A stretch of 64,000 bases of DNA from Argentina anserina (GCF_933775445.1 NC_065872.1:12710001-12774000); one strand, 5' to 3'. Counted from the stretch's first letter, positions 49,385-64,000 are shown. The notes: generated by a model from the sequence alone, not told the origin. Numbers and translations: made by a program.

Positions 49385-50272
49385 TTTGGGTTATTTCTGG
49401 CTATTACTTCAATTGGATTTGTTAGGATTTTGGTAATTTTCATATCCATTATAGTTGCAGGTTATATAAACAGTTGAGGAAGATGGGAAAAGGAGAAAGG
49501 ATAGAGAAGAAGAAAGGGAACTCCTCCTATTTGAGATTTGATTGACTTGTAATTTAAGTCAGGTTTTTAGGCTTTGGCTTTTGCTTGAGGAGTCCTTTAG
49601 TGCTTAGCTTGTTGAAGATGTCATAGAGAAAGCACTTCCAGGTGGACAGGAATGACTGTTCCTCTTTCTAATTCTCCTTTGCTTTTTGGGAACCTTAACT
49701 TTCTGAGAGGTTTTGAAGAATATGTAGCTGAATATGTTAGAACACGCGAATCAATTACGTTGGAACATGTTCCCTTATATCATGAACATGCTTTGTTCCC
49801 TTATATCATGAACATGCTTTCTCTCCTTCCTTTCTCTCCTCTTTTTCCCTTCTCCAGAGGAGATCTACCTCCTTTCTGACCTCCTATTGATGAATGGAAA
49901 CTTAACAAGCCTTTTCAAATGATTCCTCGAAAACTTGCTTCTTGGCTAGATGCAGATTTACTTCATACAAGTCCATGGTTTCGTATCTTAAACAACAATT
50001 TGTCAAACCAACATTTTCGTTCTGTTTATCAAACCAGATAAGTACCAGTTGACGGATGCAATTGGATGCAATATTCCGCAGAATATTGCAAGTGTTAAGC
50101 GGAATAGATAATGTGGATTAACTAATGTGGGTTAATTAAAATTGTAAATGAGTCTGTCGAGCCACGCCAGGGGAAAGTGAAAACCAATGTGATCAAGCTA
50201 GGGTTGTAGGTTTATTAACAAGTTCGAGCTTCTCTCAAAAAAAAAAACAAGTTCGAGCTCAGCTACCCTCGT
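49385..50272. other. Upstream of NEN-like gene, unassigned coding-like remnant
   Basis: The first about 150 bases should be the NEN promoter. A plus-strand frame at 49652-49879 (FGNLNFLRGFEEYVAEYVRT) continues after stops with ASWLDADLLHTSPWFRILNN. It reads like a degraded protein gene fragment that I cannot name. A 26-bp tandem duplication (about 49770-49821) sits inside it. Confidence 0.4.
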
Positions 50273-50353
50273 ATTGAATTAAAAACAGATTCACCGTCGG
50301 TCAATGTAGTACCCACACTTATAAAACTACCACTGTGGTACCTAAACTCATTA

Positions 50354-52503
50354 TGTCACAGCCCCGAAATTCGAATGATAAAAATTTGAATTCGAAGCCA
50401 TGAAAACTCTAAAACAATCTCAAATATATTGAAATCATCTTATCATAACAGTGTATCGAAACTGAGTCCACAGCATGACTCAGTCGACTTGAATAGTACA
50501 TAATCAGTTTATACTTCAGTATTATAACCAATGGAAATGTAAAATTCACTCAATTCTCACCACAAACATAAGAAAGAAATCTTCAGGGTAAACCCTCCGA
50601 ATCTTCTAATCCCCACCTGCAGAACTATCTCATACACCATCGAATTGGTGCACCGGGTTTGTGTTTACAATCCCGGTAAGCTTTTCAGCCCGTATGAGTA
50701 AACCAACAGTAAACATACACCGCATACAAAGGAAATATGTCAAATAACACTTAAAGACAAACGTACTCATGTGACACTGGGCAACCCATCTGTTACCCAA
50801 AATCATTTAAACACATGGGTACTCATGAGACTCAGGCAACTCATTTGTTACCCCTCATGCAGTACACCGACAGGCACTGGACAACCCATATGGTTACCTA
50901 ATATCATGTAAAACATGGCTACTCATGAGATCCAGGTACTCATATGTTGCCCCTCATGCAGTACACCGACAGACACTGGGCAGCCCATATGTACCCAATG
51001 TCACTAAAAACAATATGGGTACTCATGAGACCCAGACAACCTATATGTTACCCCTCATGCAGTACATCGGCAAACAGACTAGAGCTCTAACTAAATCGTA
51101 ACTGTCACCCGGCCAAGGCTTGGTTCCGATACTGCCAACACGTCCGAAGACAGAAAACACGTCCGACCACAAAAAAAACATGTCCGAAGACAGAAAACGT
51201 TTTAACAAGACTCAATGTTAAAACCACGTACAATAACAATCTACTCATGTTATTATACTACAACAAAGCGACTCTTGCTTAAATAAAAAAAATATAGTTG
51301 CCACAGTATAATTCATTTGGAAATAAAAACGTGACAGTATATAATATAGCAACCCATATATATGTATCGTAATTACCATTTTATACACATACACAACCCA
51401 TTATATCATATACATCTCCTAGTTTGATCTTTTACCAAAAATAAACGTAACTAGGAGTCACCGCCAAGGGTAGACTTGTCATAGTGAGATTTACTAACAT
51501 TCATCATAGTCCATAATCACTAAAACCTTTTCAAAATCATTTATTAAAATAGCATTTCACTTACACATGAACCATAGACGATCAAGTTCACGAATTTAAA
51601 CCAAAACATATATTTTTTTTAATAATTTATAACTAGTGATGCAACGACTATGGTAAGAACTCAAACTAAATTCAATAATGATAACACTAATTCGATCATG
51701 ATGATCATTGTGAGGTTTACTCACCTTATTTCCCGCGTGCAACTTCCACGACACCGAAAATGATTCCCTCACTCGTTTCGTCGGTCATCTAATAGCATGA
51801 TAAAATACTTAGAAAACGATACGTAAAATATCAAGTAACGATTTCTATACAGCTAAATGATGTTCATAAAACATTGTTCACAAAACATTGTTCATGTTTT
51901 ACTGTTTACTAAACATTGTTCGGGTTACTGTTTCACAGAACCTGTTCACAATTACTGTTCATGAACCTTGTTCACAGTAACTGTTCATGTGGCGCCACTG
52001 TTTCCTGACCACCATAGCACCACAATCTAAATGACATTCTTAACAACTTTCTAATTAACTACAAAATCCAATTCTAAGCTTAAACACTTCAGTTTAACAC
52101 AAACCGAAAAACCCCAATTTAAAACCTAGGATTTCTTTTCTTCGATTCTCCTAGCACACAAGGATTTGGGTTAAATTTTTTGGAGGGTTTGTAGTATGGA
52201 AAAAGACCTTCAAAATGGGACAAGAATCTCACCGATTGGTTGCCGGAGGAGGGAGATCCGACAAGTTGAAATTCTGCGAAATATGCATTTTCAGGGGAAC
52301 TTCTGGGCTTCACCACTCCTAAACGGCGGCGAAATGGCGGGTGGTAATGCCACCAATCGATAGGGGACGCAACAAGCTTTCGAACGTGACTGGTGCGCCG
52401 CTCTATGGTGGCCGGAAGGCGGAGATCCGGCGGCCAAAAGTCGGCCGCTCGGGGAGAGAATTCTGGATTTTTTTCGTGGTGAACAGTGCCCATGAACAGT
52501 ACC
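50354..52503 (-). repeat. LTR fragment of the solo-LTR family, nested in the MULE
   Basis: Starts TGTCACAGCCCCGAAATTCG exactly where the left inverted repeat of the host element breaks off. It follows the same order as 10891-12530: CCGGTAAG..TCAGCCCGTATGAGTAAA, a hairpin-rich stretch (50770-51070), CACGTCCGAAGACA, ACTCACCTTAT, and repeated CTGTTCATG. The expected other end (GGGTTATTACA-like) is missing, so it is truncated, and no 5-bp duplication is left. Confidence 0.78.
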
Positions 52504-52507
52504 AATC

Positions 52508-53333
52508 CGAATTTCTCCTCATGTCCTCTTCTAACATGCTCCTCTCCCTCTCCAACCTCAATGCCTCCACTTTCGCCTCTAGCTCCACTGCGTGCTCCTT
52601 CAGCGCCTTCACCTCCTCCTCCGCCTTGTCGCGCTGCCTCTCGAACTTCCCCAACAAACTCCATATCCACCTCTTCGGTCTCGTCGTCCTGTCCCCTTAT
52701 GTAATGCAGGTAGCTTTGCAATGTGTACTGTTCCACCGGGTTGGAACTGAGAAACACCTTGGAATTCTCATCAAGGTGGTCGTTGTAGCGAACGAGTTGG
52801 AACAACCATTAGAAGACAGCGAGGAGATTCAACCACTGATGCGAGTTCACGGTAGGGTTATGGATCATGCACTTGTTGAGGTTGAAAGGGCATTTTAGGG
52901 ATTTGAGGATGATAGGGAAGTCGTCCTCGAGCTTCGGCAACGACCAATCAAGGCGGGAGACGAGGAACCGGAGAGCTTCGGTGATCTCTCAGCCTGAAGG
53001 GATGTGGGATTTGAGGAAGGCTTGGACAAAGTGAGCGGAGAGGTACGAGTTTATGGCGGAGAGGGTGGACTGCTGGTAGGAGCGGTGTTTGTAGAGGTCG
53101 ATGTTGGAGATGGAGCCGCCGCCAATTCCGATGGAAAAGGGGCAGTTGCTAGCAAAGCTGGCATCAGAGTCGCGGTGGCGAAAGTGTTCGAATGGAGTTG
53201 ATGGCGTGGAGGGCGTGGGTTCATCGACAGCTTGGGTCTGCGAGCACCTCACATATTGGCGGTGGAAGTTTTCGGGCGGATTTCTGATTGAATGGTGGAG
53301 ATAGATACTTGGAGATTTTGTAATTAAAACCAA
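52508..53333 (-). pseudogene. NDC80: NDC80/HEC1 N-terminal gene fragment, broken
   Basis: NDC80 is the kinetochore protein that binds microtubules through an N-terminal calponin-homology domain. The minus-strand translation reads RDSDASFASN (about 53174), HRSYQQSTLSAINSYL, ITEALRFLVSRLDWSLPKLE, DDFPIILKSLKCPFNLNK, QWLNLLAVF and LVRYNDHL, all typical of plant NDC80 up to the start of its coiled coil. Stops lie at 52989-52991 and 52809-52811, and an extra base in the C run 52649-52652 shifts the frame. The similarity ends near 52508 at the LTR fragment. The first about 50 codons of the open frame look like non-coding or inverted-repeat sequence. Confidence 0.85.
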
Positions 53334-53536
53334 AAATAGAGAAAAGTCGTTGCTGTCCTTTTTTTAATGGGCACGTGAGCAAACTAACGGCTCCGTGCCG
53401 GAAAATTGCCTCCGGCCCCTCGTTGATAGCAAATAATTGAGTTTGAGTACCACAATGGTAGTTTTATAAGTCTAGTATCACATTGACCTTGACACCAGAG
53501 TTCAAATATTGATGGTGGATTTTTTTCATTGAATTA

Positions 53537-54085
53537 ATCTTAAATTTGTCCAAGTAAAAATGTCAAATAATTATAAAAATGCAAATAAACATGACGCCCC
53601 TCTCCTCAGTCAGACCAAGCCTTTCACGTTCATTCATTGATTTACTTCTTCGACAAGACGGCGTATGTGACTAGGAATGTAAGAACAATTTGCAACTTCA
53701 CAGTATACTAAACCTAATACAAATAATTAACCGTCAAGTACGAATACTGATCCTACAATACAGAGGGCTCTTCTAAAACTTATTTCATGGTTACAACTTT
53801 CAACTTTTAAATAAATATGATAACCATAAGTCCATAACAATGATGTTGCCCTTAATGGGATTCTACAACACCCATATTCCACAGAATGGATAGGAGTCCA
53901 AAATTCAGATTTTAACAAAATGTACACACCTTTATTTACATGAATAACTAATGAAACAGGACTGGAATCGTTATTATGGATGTCTTGATATTTGACTAAG
54001 GACAAAATCAAAAACAAATGCTAGAATACAGAATTTGGAGTCGCAAATTGAGCAATGGCAACATACCAGTGACATTTTGTTTAGA
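53537..54085. other. 3' flank of the aminotransferase gene
   Basis: Between the MULE target duplication and the PAT stop codon. It presumably holds the PAT 3' UTR; no other gene seen. Confidence 0.6.
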
Positions 54086-58079
<3,994 letters not shown>

Positions 58080-58508
58080 TTATCTAATTTGCTTCCACAA
58101 CCTGCAAGCCACCATAGCAGTTAATATACCACCAGCCGACACCGCGAGAACCATAGGCCAATTCAGCCTCCTCCACCCTAGTGGTTTTGATAGCTCACCA
58201 GCTTGAGCCACCACCCCTTCCTCTATTGTTGGCATTGGGGACAAACACGACGGACACAACTGATTTTCCTCTGAATATTTGACAATGCAATCTCCATGAT
58301 AAAGATGATGGCAGGAGCAGGGCAAGCGAGTAATCACCAATTGCTGCTCATCACCTTCTTCTACACCCTCGAAGTGATCAAGCCTCTCTTTACAAATATT
58401 ACATCGTAGAGTCTTAGCTTCCATACTAGCAAGCCTCACTTTCTCCAGACATGCTAAATTGACGACATTTGGTTTGAGATTGGACATGCTTGAAAAAAAG
58501 GATATCAT
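58080..58508 (-). CDS. Tail-anchored RING-type E3 ligase-like protein, single exon, 142 aa
   Basis: A zinc-binding RING with the order CNIC (about residues 36-39), a 24-residue insert, LPCSCHHLYHGDC and CPSC (about 87-90). The Cys/His spacing is of RING-H2 type but with an extra Cys-His in the middle (PCSCHHLYH instead of PC.H.YH). A hydrophobic segment WPMVLAVSAGGILTAMVAC (about 117-136) with a short basic end suggests insertion in a membrane by the C-terminus. The role is presumably ubiquitin transfer at a membrane; the target is unknown. Start chosen at the first ATG; ATGs at about residues 8 and 29 are alternatives, and the last would still keep the RING. Confidence 0.75.
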   Translation of the reverse strand: MISFFSSMSNLKPNVVNLACLEKVRLASMEAKTLRCNICKERLDHFEGVEEGDEQQLVITRLPCSCHHLYHGDCIVKYSEENQLCPSCLSPMPTIEEGVVAQAGELSKPLGWRRLNWPMVLAVSAGGILTAMVACRLWKQIR

Positions 58509-58938
58509 CTAGAGGAATCCAACCGGTGCTGTGTGGCTAAATAGGGTTCATACTGGGATCTCTGTTTAATTGTTTATAAAGGACTACAGGCACAATACCA
58601 TTGCACTCGATGGATCCTACTCTTATTGAGACTAGGATTGTTGGAAGATACAACCCTATTTAAACTAGGATACATAATTCTACACATATTTAGACTAAGG
58701 ACACCGTTCCTACTAGGTTCTTTTGGCCAATTACTGGTCAGAGATTGCACCATTATGGTTGGTAATAAACCAGCATAAGGACTACACTTAACAACAGGAT
58801 ATACCCGAATAAGCGTGCCAGAATGGAATAGCACACCTCCTCTGCATTATATTCTGAAGCAACACAAAATAACCTTCATTTTATAGCCTAGCAATAGGAA
58901 AATGGTCAACCGAGTACAGATATTTGAAATGAAAGAAT

Positions 58939-59186
58939 GAGCTAGTCAAATGTAGCAATTCCAATTAGCGCAACAGCAAATTTCTAGTTTTGCAAGATTA
59001 CAGGGTCGGGGGGTCTGACAGATGTACCATGAATTGACACTTCAAGGAAGCAACAAGAGCAAGACTATATGAATGAATAAGCTAGTCAAAATTAGCAGTT
59101 CCAATTTAGCACGACAGCAATCTTTAGTTTTGCAAAACTACAGGGTCAGAGGGTCTGGAAGGTGTGCCATGAATTGAAACTTCAAG
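58939..59186. repeat. Tandem duplication, two units, period about 140 bp
   Basis: Both units run from GCTAGTCAAA (58941 and 59081) through ACAGGGTC and GGGTCTG to CCATGAATTGAMACTTCAAG. They differ at about 15 sites and one or two single-base indels. Confidence 0.85.
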
Positions 59187-60177
59187 AATATAAAGGGAAC
59201 GAAACTGATATATGATAGTTTCTTGTAAAATAAATGGTTTAGAGTTACAAGGCAACACGATTTATGTTAGATTCTGACACCAGGGTTGATCATCTGCTCA
59301 ACCATGGCGCCTATTGGTGTGTTCAGTGCACATACGCACGCATATTTATAAGCTAATATGTAATATGCTATATGCAAAAGAAAACTAATCCATGTGTTGT
59401 TACTATTTACTAGTCTAGGATTTAGTAATACAATAATTCTCGCTTGAGCAACTTCTGTAAAATATGAGTGAACTGGTACTTGTCCAAAATTTCATCTTGC
59501 AACGTAAGACAAGATTGTTGACTGGTGCAAGGATAACATTTATACTAATGCAATTAGTAACCCAAGTGGTTGGAACTGTTAGGACAGAAGCTATGGTTGT
59601 TTTTTTTTTTTGTATAAATAAAACTGCTGAATTCTGTATCAGAATTCACCAGAGCCAATTGCTGTCAGTTAGTGAGTCAGTTGTTTCCGAGCAAATAATA
59701 ATAATAATAATTCACGGGGCTCGCAAACAATGCTCATAACAAAACAAGCAACAAAATCAAGGGAAAAAAAACCCTTCTATGAGTATCATACTTCAAATAA
59801 ATAAATAAACAAAAAGCTTATGTTCTTCTTTCCTACTTTACCTCTGTTTCACTATGCCCATTAGTGGTGAGCCTATGAAGAATTCCAATTCATTTAACAA
59901 CGGTTACCCCTTAATCAAACTCCACCAGCAGCCTTCACCATAACCAAGTAATGAAATGCCTGTGATGTTAAACTGCATTGGTCCAATAGTTACTGTAACA
60001 GAGATAATTTGTCTTTTCTTTACTCAGAATAAGGTTGTTTGTTCAGAAACAAGTTTATGTGGAAGTTGACAACTACCAGTGCAGAAGATATCCCTTATGC
60101 AGGAGATCATAATTTAGAACAAATGAAAACTAAGTGTGTTTGAAGAATTGGTGCCTAGATATGTCGTTTCCAACTAA

Positions 60178-60180
<3 letters not shown>

Positions 60181-60235
<55 letters not shown>
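60181..60235. repeat. (CT)n microsatellite
   Basis: 55 bp of uninterrupted CT, about 620 bp from the end of the TRAPPC12-like gene. Confidence 0.98.
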
Positions 60236-60239
<4 letters not shown>

Positions 60240-60797
60240 ATCTCCAAACACCATTCTATTTCTGAAGTCTAAGCCCACTTTAGATATTATCCACGTTGAA
60301 TGGTAGGCATAATTTTCTGTTCCTAGGAGAAGTACATACTAGATAAGTACGCGGCCATATTAAGACTAAAAAAACAAGTTGAGCGAACAATTAATCCCAT
60401 CAGAAAACTATGTTTCTTTAAAACTGCCGAAAAACTTCACCAACTTATTACTTATCCTAAAAAAAATTATAGCGAAGTTAGCAAATATTGTAAGAAAACA
60501 AACATAGTATCAAATTGCTGTCAGAAGATTTATGGATCTAAACTAACAATTTCAAGTTTCAAATTTGAAGTAACGATGAATTAGAAGTTCAAAATAGCAT
60601 GTATGAACCAATAAAATATACTCGATCATTAATATTTTCCACATTCATAAGACATCCAAAGAAGTGGGTGATTCCATCCCACCAAATTACACTTGTCAGC
60701 TCAGTCCTACCTCGAAATGCTCACTCATTTCTTCAACAATGCACAACTCAAAAAGATGCATAAATCCCAAACTAGAAATGCAAGAAGCTACCTGATA

Positions 60798-61864
60798 TCA
60801 AATCCTCGTGGAAGCCGAGTCAAAATCATCCGGAGCAACCCTCGCAATCCAGCTACTAAGCGTCCTCTTAACATCCCCATGATTCACATACGCCAGCTCA
60901 TACATGCTACACAAATTCACCACAAGCGTCTCGTTCAGCGCCACCGTCGGCACCCTCTCCAGCGCCTTGATCGAATCCGACAAGTCCCTCAAGTACATCA
61001 AACACAGCGCCTTGTTATTAATTGCGACGACATCACTTCCATCCCTCTCAATGCACTCTTCATACTCCCTCACCGCCGACACATAGTCCTTCCCCACCAT
61101 ATACACCAATGCCTTGTTCCTACTCACCAAATTCCTCATCTCAACTCCACCTCCCCCCTCCCTCTCCTCCACCAGCCCCTGCACCGCATTGAACGACGTT
61201 TTCGCTCCATCCAAGTCCCCCATTTGGATCTGAATGTAGCCGAGCTTCGACACGAGAACCGGATCAGTGTAATCCCTGTTTAACAAGTCTTTGATCAAGC
61301 TCAAACAAGCAGCTAGCTCCTTCGAATTCAAATGAATCCCTATGATCCCATTCATAACAAACACCTCTCTCCTCTTCCACACCTCCACACTCATCGCACT
61401 CTCCTTCTTATCCCTCACCTTGTTCTTTACAAACTCCAGTAGAACATAGAGCCGGTCGAGGCCGTCCTGCCGGCGGCCGAGTTTGATCGGGATCAGCGCG
61501 TGGAGCCAGCGGAGGGAGAAAGGGACCATGGAGCCGAGGCGGCGGGGTAGGAATCGTAGCGGTAGCGGGAGGAGTTGAGGTCGTCGAGGGAGTCGAGCTC
61601 GGCGGCGGCGGCGTCGGAGAAGCGGCGGAGCTTGGTGAGGGAGAGGACGTTGTAGGTGAAGTAGAGGAGGTGGTCGTGGGGGTTGGAGAGGAGGGAGAGG
61701 GATCGGGCGCGTGAGACTTTGTCGAGGATGGAGCGCCAGGAGCCGCGCGTGGCGAGGTTGTGGAGGGAGGCGAGCTCGTGGGAGAGGTCGTTGAGGGAGG
61801 AAAAGTGGGAGGTGAGGGGGTCGTCCGTGGTGGTGGTTAGGGATTCGGGTGAGGGTGAGTCCAT
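60798..61864 (-). CDS. TRAPPC12-like TPR protein, single exon, one frameshift
   Basis: Resembles the plant homologue of trafficking protein particle complex subunit 12, a TPR protein of the TRAPP tethering complex in ER-Golgi traffic. The N-terminal part (from ATG 61864) reads HELASLHNLATRGSWRSILD and LLYFTYNVLSLTKLRRF. The C-terminal part, in another frame, reads MVPFSLRWLHALIPIKLGR and has TPR-like helices (GYIQIQMGDLDGAKTSF, AINNKALCLMYLRDLSDSIK), ending at the stop 60798-60800. The two frames meet at a GGGG run (61544-61547, plus strand). The conserved continuation implies that one base is missing there. A homopolymer in GC-rich DNA makes a sequence error likely, but a null allele is possible. 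No stop codon lies in either part. Confidence 0.75.
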
Positions 61865-63520
61865 TTTGGGTCGTCGGAGAAGTCGGGAGAGATCGGAGAT
61901 TTGGTTTTGGGGGAAATGAGAAGGGAGAAGAGGAAGTGGGGTGATAGAGCGGTAAGTTTGAAGTTGTTCAACACGTGTACACTACAGAGCCCACCGTACA
62001 GAGGTTAACCGGTGCAATACATTTCTTTACCAACATCATCTGGAACTTTGCTCTAATTAGATACCAGATCAACATCATGAGGATAGTTTTGGATTGTCAT
62101 AAAATGATGAGATCAAGTTGGGAAAATTTGTTCGATCTGGGGGTAAATTTGTAGTGGATCTACAACCAAATTGAGTTACGATTGAATTACCTCGCTGTCA
62201 AACTAGACTTCGATCAAATCCCGTGAAGGTCGATTTGGGCTTCGATTGAATCACTACACAATGAAATTTGGCTCTGCGTGGATCACCTTGTGGTCAAGAA
62301 GGTCACAGACAGATCATATCACGATCAAAGTACAAAAGAAGATGTCAAAAAGAAGAGGTCAATAAGTGGTGAATTGGGATTAAGAATCCACTCATGATTG
62401 ACTTCCATATAACATACCACAACATGCAGTAATCATGGCACTCGACCAAGTTCCGCTATAAATATTGCTGGAAGCGAATGCTTATGAGGATAATGCCATA
62501 ATCGAAGTAACAAACTAACAATCGTTGAATTATCGAAACCCTAAACAATATTTTCAAAAATCTTCTCCTCCAAACACTCAGTTTAACCCTAAAAGACCAA
62601 AACTATTATTAGATCCTACTTCCTTGATGAAAAACTCATTCATTGATAATCTATTTATAGGAGCATTTCCAACGGAAATGTCAAATGTTTTTGTGAAACT
62701 CAAAATTTGACATACAACATGACAAAATTTAACTTTCAAAAATTTGACTAATTTCATCTCCAATAAACTGTTAAATTTGAAACTTAAACAAACATTAAAT
62801 AAGTATTAAAACTAAATATAATTGTGAAAACAATAAAAAGAAAAAGAGAGATAGAAAGAACAATAAAAATAATAATTGACATTGGGCGTTCTAGAATGCA
62901 CCGAACCTCCCAGAGCTCAAAAGTGTTTTTGTTGACGTGTCGACATGCCGGTTATCTCTGTAGTTAGGTCTCATAGATGTCTATTAAACCTTTAGACGTT
63001 AGAGGAATGCGCAATTTTCAAATTGGTTTACGTCAGTGGTAGAGGGGGAGGAGGGGAGGAGGGGAGGGGAGGAATGGAGGATGAGATTGGGTTTGGAGGG
63101 GAGAGGGGAGAGGTTGGATTGGAGGAAGAGGAAGAGGAGACAGGGATGGAGGCGCGTGAGGTGGGGCTGGGGAGTTTGGCAGGGAGGACGGTAGTGGGAC
63201 AAATTGGACAGAGGTGTTAATTAGGTGTTCGATCTCGTTGATGTCGGATTGGGAGGAGGGGTGGAGAGGGACTGCGAGTGTGATGTACTGTTGGCCAATG
63301 GCGGAAGACGACGCCGTTTAAAAAAACATTGCTTGGCTCTTGGAGGTCCGGTGATCGACAGACGAAGCCGTCTTTGAGATATGTCAAATTTGGCATAATT
63401 GGAAAAGTATGTGGATTTGTATATTGAGTTGGAAAGTTTTTTCTGTCAAATAATAGTTGTTAATCGAGTCTAGTTGACAAATTTTGCATAACTATTGGTG
63501 ATAACTTCTTTTTTTGTTAC

Positions 63521-63635
63521 AACTTAGAGTAGCATATTGCTCCACCATTTAGCAATATTTGAGAATAGCTACGAAACATTGACAAAGTTGTTAATTAATT
63601 TAGCAATAGTGGAGCAAAATGCTACTCTCAACTTA
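63521..63635. mobile_element. Small MITE-like inverted repeat, about 115 bp
   Basis: The left arm AACTTAGAGTAGCATATTGC and the right arm, reversed, AAGTTGAGAGTAGCATTTTGC continue pairing through CTCCAC and TTAGCAAT. A long imperfect stem with a short AT-rich loop. No target duplication identified. Confidence 0.7.
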
Positions 63636-63659
63636 AGACCCTCAAATTGTTGTGGGACC

Positions 63660-63845
63660 CACATGAATAATAGACCCGCAGGCCAAATCATTTAGCCCGT
63701 GGACCTGAAAAGTCCGCGGAGGACCGCAAGTCCGACGGGCTTTTACCCAGCCCGGCCTGCGAGAAAGCCCGCCAAAGCCCGCTTCTGTGGGTAGAGGGCC
63801 AGGCTTAAATTAGATGTGTGAAACCCGGCCCGGCCCGTAACAGCC
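63660..63845. repeat. GCCCG-rich block, possible hAT-type element end
   Basis: Dense GCCCGG/AAGCCCG/CCCGGCCCG motifs, like the subterminal repeats of some plant hAT miniature elements. The element ends are not visible in the window. Confidence 0.4.
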
Positions 63846-64000
63846 CGTCAAATAATAAAATATTATACATACATATTTTATTAGATTTAGAATAAAACTA
63901 TTGCATTATGAAACAACTATATTAAGGAAACTTCTTGGGATCGATCGACACCAGTAGATATGATCGGTATATATATTTAGTAACCCTGTAAAAATTTCAT

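Larger units (their letters stand above)
50282..53527. mobile_element. Mutator-like (Pack-MULE-type) element carrying an NDC80 fragment, 3246 bp
   Basis: Perfect 9-bp direct repeats ATTGAATTA stand at 50273-50281 and 53528-53536. Inside them are inverted ends: AAAACAGATTCACC on the left and, reversed, GAAAAAAATCCACC on the right. Both continue, after an indel, into GGTCAATGTRRTAC, then ACTTATAAAACTACCA and TGTGGTAC, up to about 50353 on the left. A 9-bp duplication with long inverted ends fits Mutator-like elements. There is no transposase. The cargo is a piece of a host kinetochore gene. An LTR fragment (50354-52503) lies in the left part. Confidence 0.85.
58509..60797. other. Spacer with local duplications
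   Basis: Holds the RING gene promoter, a 140-bp-period direct duplication (58939-59186), a T run near 59598 and a (CT)n microsatellite (60181-60235). The 91-residue plus frame at 59464-59739 has no domain and is not called. Confidence 0.6.
61865..64000. other. Spacer with small inverted-repeat elements
   Basis: The first part is the TRAPPC12-like promoter. 62655-63510 may be a non-autonomous element: both edges carry related CATTTCCAACGGAAATGTCA-like ends, but the match is weak. The purine-rich open frames at 63023-63220 are compositional. A MITE-like hairpin is at 63521-63635 and a GC-rich block at 63660-63845. Confidence 0.5.

Noticed and set aside
52341..52898. 185-residue plus-strand frame
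   Set aside because: It is the antisense shadow of the NDC80 fragment and the LTR piece; no domain.
60693..61283. 196-residue plus frame
   Set aside because: Antisense shadow of the TRAPPC12-like coding sequence.
63023..63220. Gly/Glu-rich plus frame
   Set aside because: Purine-rich low-complexity DNA; no domain and open on both strands.

Overview
This window looks like nuclear DNA of a dicot plant. The genes have many GT-AG introns, the protein families are plant-type (a SULTR2 sulfate transporter, an NEN exonuclease, a plastid prephenate aminotransferase), and more than half of the sequence is transposon-derived. A rosid, possibly Rosaceae, fits my impression of the repeats, but the sequence does not prove it.

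Layout. 1-3810: 5' half of a decayed Ty3/gypsy element, minus strand, with its 5' LTR and primer-binding site. 3811-9635: spacer, then a decayed Ty1/copia relic (minus) with a 647-bp hAT-type element inserted in it. 9825-23878: a 7.03-kb segment present twice head to tail and nearly identical. Each copy holds a 2.46-kb solo LTR nested in a related LTR sequence of opposite orientation, a copia LTR/leader remnant, and an 184-bp LTR. 23002-29644: a complete but decayed copia element with that 184-bp LTR; the first copy of the duplication contains only its end. 29650-43039: gene-free DNA with a TRIM, a MITE, a second 2.9-kb solo LTR of the nested family, a tRNA-derived SINE with a 19-bp target duplication, and a Helitron-like element.

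43766-61864 is the gene-bearing part. It holds a 12-exon sulfate transporter (+), a 4-exon NEN-like exonuclease (-), a Mutator-like element carrying a broken NDC80 fragment and a nested LTR fragment, a 9-exon bifunctional aspartate/prephenate aminotransferase (-), a single-exon tail-anchored RING protein (-), and a TRAPPC12-like TPR gene with one frameshift (-). 61865-64000 is spacer with small inverted-repeat elements. The host genes have no shared pathway.

The most interesting points are: (1) the Pack-MULE-like element with 9-bp target duplications carrying an NDC80 fragment; (2) the recent 7-kb tandem duplication with a 4-bp microhomology junction; (3) an LTR family whose copies share a cluster of short tandem hairpins with covarying stems; (4) a duplicated intron-exon junction and a repeated N-terminal motif in the sulfate transporter; (5) a hAT-type element containing a tRNA-like segment. 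All exon boundaries, target duplications and repeat borders were read by eye from the sequence; family names rest on recognised motifs, not on searches.
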